Assembly (NCBI RefSeq): GCF_016879755.1
Contig: NZ_WOFU01000003.1
Coordinates: 124,001 to 188,000 of the forward strand
DNA from: Bacillus sp. B15-48
GTDB taxonomy: Bacteria > Bacillota > Bacilli > Bacillales > Cytobacillaceae
DNA length: 64,000 bases
Direction: 5' to 3'
Shown: piece by piece, positions 52,868-61,805 of the stretch
Layout: every line of letters starts with the position of its first letter
Position numbering within the stretch: position 1 is the first letter of the stretch
Notes under the pieces: generated by a model
Seen by the model: the letters and a program-made list of their open reading frames with translations, nothing else
What the model was told of the DNA's origin: nothing
Database searches by the model: none
Made by a program: the position numbers and the translations under genes

Positions 52868-54028
52868 TTAACCTCTTACTTTTAATCCCATACCTCTAGA
52901 AATGACGATTTTTTGAATTTCGTTTGTGCCTTCATAAATTTCAGTTAATTTAGCATCTCTCATGAAACGTTCGACATTATACTTATTTGTATAACCAAAT
53001 TGTCCTAATAGTTGCACACAATCTTTTGCGATGTCATTTGCTACTTTAGTTGCGAAGTACTTCGCTTGTGAAGCTTCAAGATTACAAGGGATTCCTGCAT
53101 CAAGCATTGAAGCAGCTTGATAAACCACCAATCTTGCTGCATCAACTTGTGTTTGCATTTCTGCAAATTTAAATTGAACATGTTGATATTGAGCAAGCAA
53201 CTTTCCATCTAGTTTCGTACTATTGATGTATTTTTTTGTTTCATCCAACATCCCTTGAGCATTCCCAAGGCCTTCGGCAGCTACAATAATCCTTCCACCC
53301 TCTAATCCACCTAAGGCAACTTTTAGACCGTCTCCTTCATTTCCTAGTAGATTTTCTTTAGGGATTTTAACATTATCTAAAATTAATTCACAAATTGAAG
53401 CTGCACCAAAGCCCATCATTTTTTCTTTTTTACCTACAGTTACTCCTGGAGAATTTCTATCTAAGATGAAAGCAGACTTTCCTTTTCCACCTCTAACTGT
53501 TGGATCTGTAACAGCCATAAGAATAAAGATTTCTGCCACGCCACCATTTGTCACGAAACATTTGGTACCGTTTACAACGTAGTGGTCACCATCCAAAACG
53601 GCTCTTGTTTGCAATCCATTTGTATCAGAGCCTGCAGTTGGTTCTGTTAGAGAAAAACCACCCATGCGGCGAGCCGTTTTACCAGTAAGCTGTGGTAAAT
53701 ATTTTTCCTTTTGTTCCTCTGTTCCCCATTCATGGATGGTGCGAACAGCTGCTTCATTATGTCCTGATAATATCCCTGCGGTTGGCGTATCGATGCGTGA
53801 AAATTCTTCCATTGTAAGAGCATAGCCAAAAGTATCTCCACCTGAACCGCCTTGTTCTGCAGGTAAATGAAAACTCATAAATCCATTATCATAAAACTTC
53901 TCTATTGTTTCATATGGATATCGTTCCTGTTCATCTAGTTCTTTAGCAATCGGTTGCAATTCTTTTTCAGCAAACTGTCGAAGCATTTGTTGCAACAGTT
54001 TATGGGTTTTTGATAATTGGAAATCCAT
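52868..54028 (-). CDS. Acyl-CoA dehydrogenase
   Basis: This 386-residue enzyme is a full short-chain-type acyl-CoA dehydrogenase. It has GGFSLTEPTAGSD near 131, CFVTNGG, and the C-terminal IYEGTNEIQ carrying the catalytic glutamate near residue 368. It introduces or removes an alpha,beta double bond on an acyl-CoA with FAD, and passes electrons to an ETF. It is first in its unit, divergent from a LysR gene, with an Fnr-like site 71 bp upstream. Medium or cyclic acyl-CoA substrates are possible. Confidence 0.9.
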   Translation of the reverse strand: MDFQLSKTHKLLQQMLRQFAEKELQPIAKELDEQERYPYETIEKFYDNGFMSFHLPAEQGGSGGDTFGYALTMEEFSRIDTPTAGILSGHNEAAVRTIHEWGTEEQKEKYLPQLTGKTARRMGGFSLTEPTAGSDTNGLQTRAVLDGDHYVVNGTKCFVTNGGVAEIFILMAVTDPTVRGGKGKSAFILDRNSPGVTVGKKEKMMGFGAASICELILDNVKIPKENLLGNEGDGLKVALGGLEGGRIIVAAEGLGNAQGMLDETKKYINSTKLDGKLLAQYQHVQFKFAEMQTQVDAARLVVYQAASMLDAGIPCNLEASQAKYFATKVANDIAKDCVQLLGQFGYTNKYNVERFMRDAKLTEIYEGTNEIQKIVISRGMGLKVRG

Positions 54029-54355
54029 TTATTTTCCTCCTTGATTGTTTTTGAAGTTTCAAAAACCTACTAGATTTTAAATTTCAGTTTTTGTGAAATC
54101 AATTACAATCTCATTATGCATCGGGCCGTTCCTTTCTGTCTAATGAGAAATTTTTATTAAAATTATAGTTTAAAACTATGAATCAGCGTGTTTATCATAA
54201 TTTTTCCAATGTGTAAATGAACAAAAAATTAACAATTTGATTTTGGGTCATCGTTTGTACTCTTTATGAACAATCGATAGAGATTATAGACAGAAGGTTC
54301 ATCAAAACATAAAATTTTAGTTAAGATTGATTTTTCTATGGAGGAGGTACCGAAC
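54029..54355. promoter_or_regulatory. Divergent regulatory region acd2/lysR
   Basis: It has no gene. TGTGA-AATCAA-TTACA (54092-54107, one mismatch to the Fnr-type consensus) is centred about 71 bp before the acyl-CoA dehydrogenase ATG, which puts a start point at -41.5 spacing near 54058. LysR operators usually lie in such divergent regions, but none was assigned. Confidence 0.6.
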
Positions 54356-55228
54356 ATGAATATCAACCAACTTCACTATTTTTGTGTTTTGGCTGAAACA
54401 GAGCATTATACAAAGGCTGCCAAACTCTTGTCGATTACACAACCTAGTCTTACTCACTCAATTAAAGAATTAGAAAAAGAACTTGAAGTTTGTCTTTTCA
54501 ATAAACATGGTAGAAACATTAAAATAAATCATTATGGTCAATTTCTTTATGACAAAGTTTCTCCGATTCTTTCTAGTTTAGATAAAACAAAAGAGGATCT
54601 ACAAATGATGGTCGATCCTAACAAAGGGGTTATTCATCTCGCCTTTTTACACTCTTTAGCACAAGAATTTATTCCTCAAATGATTAATCGTTTTTTACAG
54701 ATAGAAGGGAATGAACGGATTAATTTTGTTTTGGAGCAAGGTACAACTGAAGAAATAAAAAAGGAGTTTAAAGAGAACAAAATAGATATTGCATTCACTT
54801 CAAATGTTGCTGATGAGGGAATTACTTCTATCCCTATTTTAAAACAAGAATTATACTTGATTACCTCTCTTGATCACCCTTTAGCGAACCGTCAAGAAAT
54901 TGATTTAATTGAAGCAGCTCAATATCCTTTTATTTATTATGATAAAACGAGTGGTATTCGTCCGATTCTTGACGAGCTTTTCAATAGTATAAATATCGAA
55001 CCAAAAATTTCTTATCAATTGGCTGATGATACGACCGTTTGTGGTTTTGTGGCCGCGAATTTAGGGATTGCAATTATTCCTAATATATTCGGGCTTGATC
55101 GCTATCCCGTAAAAGCGATTAAAATAAAAAAACCGGTGTATGAACGGTATATTTATTTAAGCTATTGTGAAAATAAATATATACCACCGCCTGTAAATAA
55201 GTTTAAAGAGTTTGTCCTAAATAATTAG
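54356..55228 (+). CDS. LysR-family transcriptional regulator
   Basis: This protein of about 290 residues has the N-terminal winged helix (LHYFCVLAETEHYTKAAKLLSITQPSLTHSIKELE) and a two-lobed effector domain from about residue 90. The ATG at 54356 has GGAGGAGG. It is divergent from the acyl-CoA dehydrogenase of the ydi-like cluster and is the only regulator in it. An effector such as quinate, shikimate or a CoA ester is inference. Confidence 0.88.
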   Translation: MNINQLHYFCVLAETEHYTKAAKLLSITQPSLTHSIKELEKELEVCLFNKHGRNIKINHYGQFLYDKVSPILSSLDKTKEDLQMMVDPNKGVIHLAFLHSLAQEFIPQMINRFLQIEGNERINFVLEQGTTEEIKKEFKENKIDIAFTSNVADEGITSIPILKQELYLITSLDHPLANRQEIDLIEAAQYPFIYYDKTSGIRPILDELFNSINIEPKISYQLADDTTVCGFVAANLGIAIIPNIFGLDRYPVKAIKIKKPVYERYIYLSYCENKYIPPPVNKFKEFVLNN

Positions 55229-55492
55229 ACAGATACGTAAAACTTCCTATAGTATAATCTCTCATTTTGAAAAGTATACTTTTCATCTACATTATGACCC
55301 TAATGAAGAAACGGTATGGAGTTCACTAGCCAATACCGTTTACTTTTCTAAAGGGGTTCCATCATATCTATATTCTTCAAGCTTTATAAACGATCACAAA
55401 AATCTAAGAAAAAATAGGATTTAAAAAGATTTGTCATCTCCTTTCCTGTCTTATTCATAAGATAAACATACAATTATAAGGAGGTGCTTCCG

Positions 55493-55987
55493 TTGAATCA
55501 TACGGTGAAGCCCGGTGAAACACTGGGTCAAATTGCTCGTGATTATAGAACTCCAATATCAGTAATTATTCGTGCAAATCCTGGTATTAATCCGGATGTC
55601 ATTTATCCTGGTCAAACAATCATCATCCCTGGCTTTCCACCAACTCATACAATTCCATATAAAATAGAAGTGTCAATTAATAATCGTTTGCTCCGATTGT
55701 TTAAAAATGGGGTTCTAGAGAAGCAATACCCAATTGCCGTTGGGAGAATTCTCCACGGTACTCCCGTTGGAGATTTTATTATTATTAATAAAGCCCCTAA
55801 CCCAGGAGGACCCTACGGTACAATGTGGATGAGTTTATCAAAGCAGCACTATGGAATTCACGGAACAGATGATCCCAGCTCAATAGGCAAAGCCGTTTCA
55901 AGAGGGTGTATACGTATGTTCAATCATGATGTAGAGGAATTAGCTAGAATTGTTCCAATTGGTACACATGTGTCTATCCGGCCTTGA
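55493..55987 (+). CDS. LysM-containing L,D-transpeptidase (YkuD family)
   Basis: This protein of about 164 residues has one LysM (about 3-46) and a YkuD domain (about 57-163) with the catalytic His123, Ser136 and Cys139 ([20 protein letters not shown]). It cross-links peptidoglycan or modifies spore cortex or wall peptides. There is no signal peptide, as in small YkuD proteins of Bacillus spores. The TTG at 55493 has AAGGAGG at 8 nt. The GTG at 55484 lies inside that site. Confidence 0.88.
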   Translation: MNHTVKPGETLGQIARDYRTPISVIIRANPGINPDVIYPGQTIIIPGFPPTHTIPYKIEVSINNRLLRLFKNGVLEKQYPIAVGRILHGTPVGDFIIINKAPNPGGPYGTMWMSLSKQHYGIHGTDDPSSIGKAVSRGCIRMFNHDVEELARIVPIGTHVSIRP

Positions 55988-56076
55988 CTTCAAGTGAAAC
56001 GATTCTACCATACAACGATTAAATACTTCATAATAATATAATAGAAGAAACACGGTAAATTAGTTTACACAAATGA

Positions 56077-56111
56077 AGTTGGGACAGTTTATCAACCCGT
56101 CCCAACTTTTC
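56077..56111 (+). terminator. Terminator of the L,D-transpeptidase gene
   Basis: The perfect 9-bp arms AGTTGGGAC and GTCCCAACT are followed by TTTTCTCATTTT on the plus strand. The second arm lies inside the 3' end of the converging mntD gene. Confidence 0.75.
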
Positions 56112-56961
56112 TCATTTTCCATAGGATTCCATGCTTAGGTGAAAATAAAAAGCTAATCACAAACGTTATTCCTGTTGCAAATGCCATTGAACCTGAGATT
56201 GATGTATCTAGCCAAACAGCCAAGTAATAACCTCCAATCGCAGATAGGACTCCGAGTAAACCACTTATCATGATCATAATTGAGAGGCGGTCCGTCCAAA
56301 GATATGCAGAAGCCGCAGGAGCGATAAGCATCGCCACGACCATAATTGCACCAACTGCATCGAACGAAGCAACTGTTGTAATGGAAACAAGAAGCATAAA
56401 TAAGTAATGCATGAACATTACAGGTATCCCAATACTTGCTGCCAGTGCAGGATCAAACGAAGTCAGCTTCCATTCTTTATAAAAGGCAATGAGTGCCACG
56501 ACCACAATAATAAATACGATAAATAACATCAATGTTGCACGTGGGACTTCACCGATCAAAGGGAGACTTATTACATTCCACGGAATAAAAGCAATTTCAC
56601 CCATTAGTGCATGTTGGACATCAAGATGGGCGTTCCCTACCTTTGTAGCAATCAGAATTACACCTATTGCAAAAAGGGTTGTAAACACCACTCCTATTGC
56701 TGCATCTTCCTGTACACCGCGTGAATGGAACCACTGTACAAGAAACGTAGTTAATAATCCGGCTAATACCGCTCCAATAAGCATATGAATACCACTTAGG
56801 CTTTGAGTGACGAGATAGGCAACTACAATTCCTAATAGAACCGTATGACTAATTGCATCTGCCATCATTGCCATTTTCCTAAGAATTAAAAATACACCAA
56901 TTAAACCACATGTCAACCCTACAAGACTAGCTGTTATTAATATCCATGCTGTATAACTCAT
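56092..56961 (-). CDS. mntD: Metal ABC transporter permease
   Basis: This 289-residue ABC-3 family permease has about eight or nine membrane segments and the family core GVVFTTLFAIGVILI and DAVGAIMVVAMLIAPAASAYLWT. With the second permease it forms the channel of an Mn2+/Zn2+ importer. The ATG overlaps the mntC stop (4 bp). AAAGGAG lies upstream. The metal is judged from the MntR-like box and the mntABCD gene order. Confidence 0.85.
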   Translation of the reverse strand: MSYTAWILITASLVGLTCGLIGVFLILRKMAMMADAISHTVLLGIVVAYLVTQSLSGIHMLIGAVLAGLLTTFLVQWFHSRGVQEDAAIGVVFTTLFAIGVILIATKVGNAHLDVQHALMGEIAFIPWNVISLPLIGEVPRATLMLFIVFIIVVVALIAFYKEWKLTSFDPALAASIGIPVMFMHYLFMLLVSITTVASFDAVGAIMVVAMLIAPAASAYLWTDRLSIMIMISGLLGVLSAIGGYYLAVWLDTSISGSMAFATGITFVISFLFSPKHGILWKMRKVGTG

Positions 56962-57881
56962 CGGTCCATCTCCTTTACGGGGAAAGGGGGATTCCAGTCC
57001 TGGTCCACTTTTTTCTTTTGCTTTCGCAACATTATATATTCAATAACAATCCCCTTTTTAACTCCAAATAATAGGGAAACAAGGAATAAAACTGAGGAAG
57101 CTACAACAATGAAAGGGCCTGTTGGCCATCCTGACCCAAAAGCACTAATTAAAGTACCAATGGCACCAGCACTTGCACCAAACAAGGCTGATAACCACAT
57201 CATGACTTTAAAAGAATGTGTCCAATACCTCGCACTCACAGGGGGAATGATTAACAAAGCGGACATAAGAATGACACCAACTGCTTGGATTCCAATAACA
57301 ATCGTCAACACTAAAAGAATTAAGTAGAGGATATTCATAGATTTTAAAGAAAGTCCTATTCCTTTAGCAAAACTAGGGTCAAATAAATATAGCTTCCATT
57401 CTTTAAATCCAATAAAGATAACAAGAATCACAAAAATAGCGAGAGTTGACATAACGAGAACATCCTGTCGAACCATAGATGCCGCTTGACCAAAGATGAA
57501 TTGATCAAGACCTGCCTGGTTTCCACTCCCACTACGATTCACCATCGTTAGGAGCATAATGCCTCCACCAAAAAAAACAGCCAATATTAAGCCCATTGCT
57601 GTATCTTCACTAATTCTTGTCATTGATTTAATCATCTGAATAAGAAGTGCACCAACTAACCCACTAATACCTGCTCCAATAATTAACAAAAGTAAGTTCT
57701 TTTCCTGAAAAATCATAAATGAGAGTACCACTCCAGGAAGAGCGGCATGGGAAATCGCATCACTCATTAAGCTTTGACGTTTCCAATAAGCAAGGCAACC
57801 GATTAAACCAGCTGCCATGCCTAGAAGGACTACACTTACTAAAACCCATTGAAAATTACTGCTCTGCAAGATGTTTAGCAC
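56958..57881 (-). CDS. mntC: Metal ABC transporter permease
   Basis: This 307-residue ABC-3 family permease is a paralog of its neighbour, with MSDAISHAALPGVVLS near 38 and GVILMSALLIIPPVSARYWT near 205. The GTG start at 57881 has GGGAG at 9 nt and lies inside the end of mntB (26-bp overlap). The C-terminal cytosolic tail is basic and longer than in mntD. Confidence 0.85.
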   Translation of the reverse strand: MLNILQSSNFQWVLVSVVLLGMAAGLIGCLAYWKRQSLMSDAISHAALPGVVLSFMIFQEKNLLLLIIGAGISGLVGALLIQMIKSMTRISEDTAMGLILAVFFGGGIMLLTMVNRSGSGNQAGLDQFIFGQAASMVRQDVLVMSTLAIFVILVIFIGFKEWKLYLFDPSFAKGIGLSLKSMNILYLILLVLTIVIGIQAVGVILMSALLIIPPVSARYWTHSFKVMMWLSALFGASAGAIGTLISAFGSGWPTGPFIVVASSVLFLVSLLFGVKKGIVIEYIMLRKQKKKVDQDWNPPFPVKEMDR

Positions 57882-58614
57882 GAACCATGTCTCCCTTCAT
57901 CCACTGAACGGCTCCGCCATATGCATGGGAAATATAATTTGGAGTAAATACCGCTTCTGTTTTTCCATGGGCAATAACCGTTTTATTTAAAAAAAGTACA
58001 TGGTCAAAATAATCTTCCACTGTTTGCAGATCATGATGAACAATCATGATAGTTTTCCCCTCATTTTTTAACTCATTAAGGATTGTCATAATTGCTCGCT
58101 CAGTTGCAGCATCTACTCCAGCTAATGGCTCATCTAAAAAGTACAAATCAGCATTTTGTATAAGAGCTCTTGCCAAAAAGACTCGTTGCTGCTGTCCCCC
58201 TGAAAGCTGACTTATTTGACGTGATGCATAATCAACCATGCCTACTTTTTCAAGAGCTTCTAATGCTGTTTTCATATGCTTTTTGGATGGCCATTTTAAC
58301 CAGCCAATCTGTCCATAAAGCCCCATCATTACAACATCTAATGCATTTGTCGGAAAATCCCAATCCACCGAGCCACGCTGGGGAACATAACCAATTCTAG
58401 TTTTCTCTTTTTTTATCGTTGACCCAAAAAATGTAACTTCCCCCTTGATTCGCGGATGTAAATCAAGCATAGTTTTAATTAAAGTCGATTTACCAGCACC
58501 ATTTGGACCAACGATCCCTGTAAGCGAACCTTGTTTCACGGTAAAATTCACATCAGAGAGAACAATATTTTTTCTGTAAGCTGCACATAGTTGCTCTACT
58601 TGAAGCACATCCAT
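57856..58614 (-). CDS. mntB: Metal ABC transporter ATP-binding protein
   Basis: This 252-residue ATPase has Walker A GPNGAGKST near residue 37, the Q-loop VPQRGSVDW, the signature LSGGQQQR near 140 and Walker B LYFLDEPLAGVD. It powers metal import. The ATG follows the mntA stop directly (TAAATG), behind GGAGGGAACG. Confidence 0.92.
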   Translation of the reverse strand: MDVLQVEQLCAAYRKNIVLSDVNFTVKQGSLTGIVGPNGAGKSTLIKTMLDLHPRIKGEVTFFGSTIKKEKTRIGYVPQRGSVDWDFPTNALDVVMMGLYGQIGWLKWPSKKHMKTALEALEKVGMVDYASRQISQLSGGQQQRVFLARALIQNADLYFLDEPLAGVDAATERAIMTILNELKNEGKTIMIVHHDLQTVEDYFDHVLFLNKTVIAHGKTEAVFTPNYISHAYGGAVQWMKGDMVRAKHLAEQ

Positions 58615-59559
58615 TTATTCGTTCCCTCCAATAAGAGCCTTATAAATTGTATCTACATTATGGCGATACATCCCTAAATAGGTCCCTTCTTCTGTTCCAT
58701 ACTCCCCCATTGCGTCAGAAAATAATTCTCCTCCTAAAGAGACCTCAAGTCCTGCAGCGGCAGCACCTTCGATTACAGATTTAATTGATTGGTCACTAAT
58801 GCTACTTTCAATAAAAACAGCAGGTATTTGCCTTTCTATCAGTAAATCAACAGTAGATTGAATATCAGAAATTCCAATTTCATCTTCTGTACTCAACCCT
58901 TGAAGTCCAACCACTTCTATGTCATTCATGCGGCCAAAATAACCAAAAGCATCATGTGCTGTAACTAAAATTCGTTTAGATTCTTGTATTTCACCAATTT
59001 TATTAACTGAATAGGATTGTAATTCATCAAGTTTCGTAAAATATGCCAGTTTATTTTGTTCAAAGTAGTCAGCATCTTTTGGAGAGTATTCCTTCAACTG
59101 CTCAACCGCTCCATTTAATGCCTCCTTCCAAAGGGAAATATCAAACCATATATGTGGATCAATAGCTCCTTCTTCATCAAGAAGTAATTGATCTTCATTC
59201 ACCACTTCCCCTAATGCAAAGGTCATTTTGGAATCACTCATATTGGCGAAAATTTCTCCCATATTCCCCTCGAGATGTAATCCATTATAAAAAATGATGT
59301 CCGCCTGTTGTAGTGCTCGAATATCACCTTGTGTTGCCTGATATAGATGTGGATCTATCCCTGGTCCCATTAAACTAGTTACTTCAACCCGGTCACCACC
59401 AATCTCTGAAATTGGATCGCTAATCTGTGCTATCGTCGTAACAATACGTATGCTTTCTTGTTCATTAACAGATTCATTTCCCTCTCCAATGGTCTCTTTC
59501 GTACAACCAACCAACACCATTAACATCAGTAAAGATACACTAACAACGAATTTCTTCAT
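58615..59559 (-). CDS. mntA: Metal-binding lipoprotein of ABC importer (cluster 9)
   Basis: This 314-residue lipoprotein has a signal peptide with lipobox LVGC (Cys19). Metal ligands are expected at the His in GIDPHLYQ, the His in IDPHIWFD, and an acidic residue in GELFSDAMG. It binds Mn2+ or Zn2+ outside the membrane. It heads the mntABCD operon and is preceded by an MntR-like box. Confidence 0.88.
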   Translation of the reverse strand: MKKFVVSVSLLMLMVLVGCTKETIGEGNESVNEQESIRIVTTIAQISDPISEIGGDRVEVTSLMGPGIDPHLYQATQGDIRALQQADIIFYNGLHLEGNMGEIFANMSDSKMTFALGEVVNEDQLLLDEEGAIDPHIWFDISLWKEALNGAVEQLKEYSPKDADYFEQNKLAYFTKLDELQSYSVNKIGEIQESKRILVTAHDAFGYFGRMNDIEVVGLQGLSTEDEIGISDIQSTVDLLIERQIPAVFIESSISDQSIKSVIEGAAAAGLEVSLGGELFSDAMGEYGTEEGTYLGMYRHNVDTIYKALIGGNE

Positions 59560-59660
59560 AACTCCTCCTTATATATATATATTTTTTTGCACAAAGACAA
59601 CAAATAACTAACAAAGGGATATTCTTTTAGTCAGGACAAACTTTTAGATTTATCTTAAAA

Positions 59661-59679
59661 AGTTTCCCTAAGGAAAATT
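59661..59679 (-). promoter_or_regulatory. MntR-like operator
   Basis: On the minus strand AATTTTCCTTAGGGAAACT contains the dyad TTTCC-TTAG-GGAAA and fits MntR boxes of Bacillus. It is about 100 bp before mntA, just upstream of a TAAGAT -10 candidate, so manganese repression is expected. Confidence 0.6.
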
Positions 59680-59770
59680 TAATTCCTAAAGCTAAATTTG
59701 TCAAGTAATATCTGTATTATTCATAAATTATAAATTTTGTGATAACTTAAAGTGGTAAATACTACAAAAT

Positions 59771-59797
59771 AAAAAAGGACTAAGTATTCCTTAGTCC
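59771..59797 (-). terminator. Terminator of the seven-LysM protein gene
   Basis: An 8-bp stem GGACTAAG / CTTAGTCC with a 5-nt loop is followed by six T on the minus strand, right behind the stop. Confidence 0.85.
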
Positions 59798-59798
59798 T

Positions 59799-61781
59799 TT
59801 ACCGCAACCCTGCGGCTCGTTCTACTTGTGCTTGATGGCCACTGTCTGCTCGTCCGTCCACATGACGTGTACTTTTACTAAAATAGACGTCAAAATGGCC
59901 AGTAATTCCGTTATTCATGATATATTGACGTTCATGCGGCATAAAACTCATGCTTGCTGCTAATTTACGGTCATCAACCTCAACAATCACTGCTCTAGGC
60001 GTCCACGAAAAACCACCCCAAATTGCCTTAGCTATGTTTGTGTCATTTACTGAAATAGTTTCACTATCCGCATGATTTGCTCCAATCGTTCTTTTTATAT
60101 AAAAACTCTTCCCTGTTAAGAAATCTGTTACTTTTGCCGTTTTTCCGATTGGAAAAACATACTGAGCTTCTGTCCACCAATCTAATAATTCCCCATGTTT
60201 AGCAGTAACTGTCTCCTTAACCGCAATATTATGAACTGGAATAGTCAGCCTTTGACCAATTGATAAGGCGCTTGATGTTGTTAAGTTATTTGCTCTTAAT
60301 AATTCACTTTGCGGGATTCCATAGCGAACACTTAAATCCCAAATATTATCACCTGAAACAACGATGTGTGTCCTATAAGAAATACTATTTTGAGCTATAT
60401 TTGTAGGAGCATTTAATCCGTTTTGAATGGTTAATGTTTGGCCAATTTGTAATGTATCTGTTTTTAACTGATTGGCACTTCTAATTGCGTCAGCCGAAAC
60501 TCCAAATTTTGCTGCGATGACCGAAAGACTGTCACCTGAAACAACTCGATACGTAAATGTTTTTCTTTCGGCCTCTTTAACTTCTGGAGTTGTTGCTGCT
60601 CCTTGAATATTTCCAGGAATCGTCAACACCTGACCTATCCTAATTACATCTGTTGTTAAATGGTTCTCCTTTCGTAATGACTCGGTTGTTACTCCAAACC
60701 GTTGGGCAATCACCGAGAGACTATCCCCTGATACGACCGTATAGGTTCGTTCGACTGTCGATTGCGACGAAGTTGGCGTCGGTGTTGGAACTGGTGTCAC
60801 TGTCGTTCCCGGAATCGTTAACACTTGCCCTACCCTTATTACATCTGTTGTTAATTGATTGGCTTCTCGCAATGACTGTGTCGATACTCCAAACCGTTGG
60901 GCAATCACCGAGAGGCTATCTCCTGATACGACCGTATAGGTTCGTTCCGCTGTTGATTGAGTTGGTGTTGGAGCTGGTGTCGCGTTCGTTCCCGGAATCG
61001 TCAACACTTGCCCTACCCTTATTACATCTGTTGTTAGTTGATTGGCTTCTCGCAATGACTGTGTCGTTACTCCTAATCGTTGGGCAATCACCGAGAGACT
61101 ATCCCCTGATACGACCGTATAGGTTCTAGTTACCGTCTGCTGTTTAGTAGAATCTTGCTGCTGAACAACTCCTACCGATTGTTGTGTTAAATTAAAACTC
61201 ATTGGTATTACAAGCGTTTGGCCTAGGCGTACTGCATCGCTTTGTAACTGGTTGGCTTCCCGTATTGCCGAAACGGTTGTTCCATAGTCTCTTGCAAGGA
61301 CACTTAAATAATCTCCTTGCTTTACCGTATGAAATGCTTTAGGGATAACCATTCGTTGGTTTATATTTAAAACATCTGAGGTAAGATTGTTCGCACGCTT
61401 AATATCTTGAACAGTTGTATTGAACTGTCTTGATAAAATCCATAACGTTTCACCCGAATTTACATAATGATAAATCGAGCTCGATGATGGACCATTTTGA
61501 TGGCTTCCATTAGTAGGTAACTGGGCTGCAGCAGAAGTCGGCGTCTCTATAAGCTGATAAGAAGCGATTACTAGCCCCCCTAACACAACTTTTACCATTG
61601 TAATTTTCAGTTTTGGGTAACTACGGCTAATGATATTTTTTGCTGTTTCCTTAATAGAATTGCTCTTAGCTTCAACTGTTCCCAGTTCGTTCGCAAATTC
61701 TGTTTGATTATCTATATAAAGAACAAGAGCAAATTCTCCGTTTTGATTAATCATTTCAAGTTTATGATTTTGCACTTCCAT
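59799..61781 (-). CDS. Multi-LysM cell-wall protein
   Basis: This 660-residue protein has a short cytoplasmic N terminus (1-57), one membrane segment (about 60-78), then seven LysM modules at about 104-148, 151-194, 219-263, 281-324, 346-389, 409-453 and 471-515. They are linked by Pro/Thr/Ser-rich spacers. A C-terminal domain (about 529-645, DWWTEAQYVFPIGKTA, IKRTIGANHADSE) is shared with other LysM proteins and of unknown activity. It is probably membrane-anchored and bound to peptidoglycan or spore cortex. TAGGAGTG precedes the ATG. It is next to a GH18-SLH gene. Confidence 0.8.
   Translation of the reverse strand: MEVQNHKLEMINQNGEFALVLYIDNQTEFANELGTVEAKSNSIKETAKNIISRSYPKLKITMVKVVLGGLVIASYQLIETPTSAAAQLPTNGSHQNGPSSSSIYHYVNSGETLWILSRQFNTTVQDIKRANNLTSDVLNINQRMVIPKAFHTVKQGDYLSVLARDYGTTVSAIREANQLQSDAVRLGQTLVIPMSFNLTQQSVGVVQQQDSTKQQTVTRTYTVVSGDSLSVIAQRLGVTTQSLREANQLTTDVIRVGQVLTIPGTNATPAPTPTQSTAERTYTVVSGDSLSVIAQRFGVSTQSLREANQLTTDVIRVGQVLTIPGTTVTPVPTPTPTSSQSTVERTYTVVSGDSLSVIAQRFGVTTESLRKENHLTTDVIRIGQVLTIPGNIQGAATTPEVKEAERKTFTYRVVSGDSLSVIAAKFGVSADAIRSANQLKTDTLQIGQTLTIQNGLNAPTNIAQNSISYRTHIVVSGDNIWDLSVRYGIPQSELLRANNLTTSSALSIGQRLTIPVHNIAVKETVTAKHGELLDWWTEAQYVFPIGKTAKVTDFLTGKSFYIKRTIGANHADSETISVNDTNIAKAIWGGFSWTPRAVIVEVDDRKLAASMSFMPHERQYIMNNGITGHFDVYFSKSTRHVDGRADSGHQAQVERAAGLR
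60615..61127 (-). repeat. Near-identical tandem LysM repeats in DNA
   Basis: LysM modules 3, 4 and 5 (YTVVSGDSLSVIAQR, LTTDVIRVGQVLTIPG) are nearly identical in DNA as well as protein, with about 190 bp per unit including linker. Modules 1, 2, 6 and 7 are more diverged. Recent duplication is likely and the copy number may vary between strains. Confidence 0.8.
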
Positions 61782-61805
61782 TCACTCCTATCTACTTGCA
61801 CCCAA

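Noticed and set aside
60653-61129. Plus-strand open frame of 158 codons opposite the LysM gene.
   Set aside because: It is a shadow of the LysM repeat DNA on the other strand, repetitive and without a ribosome site.
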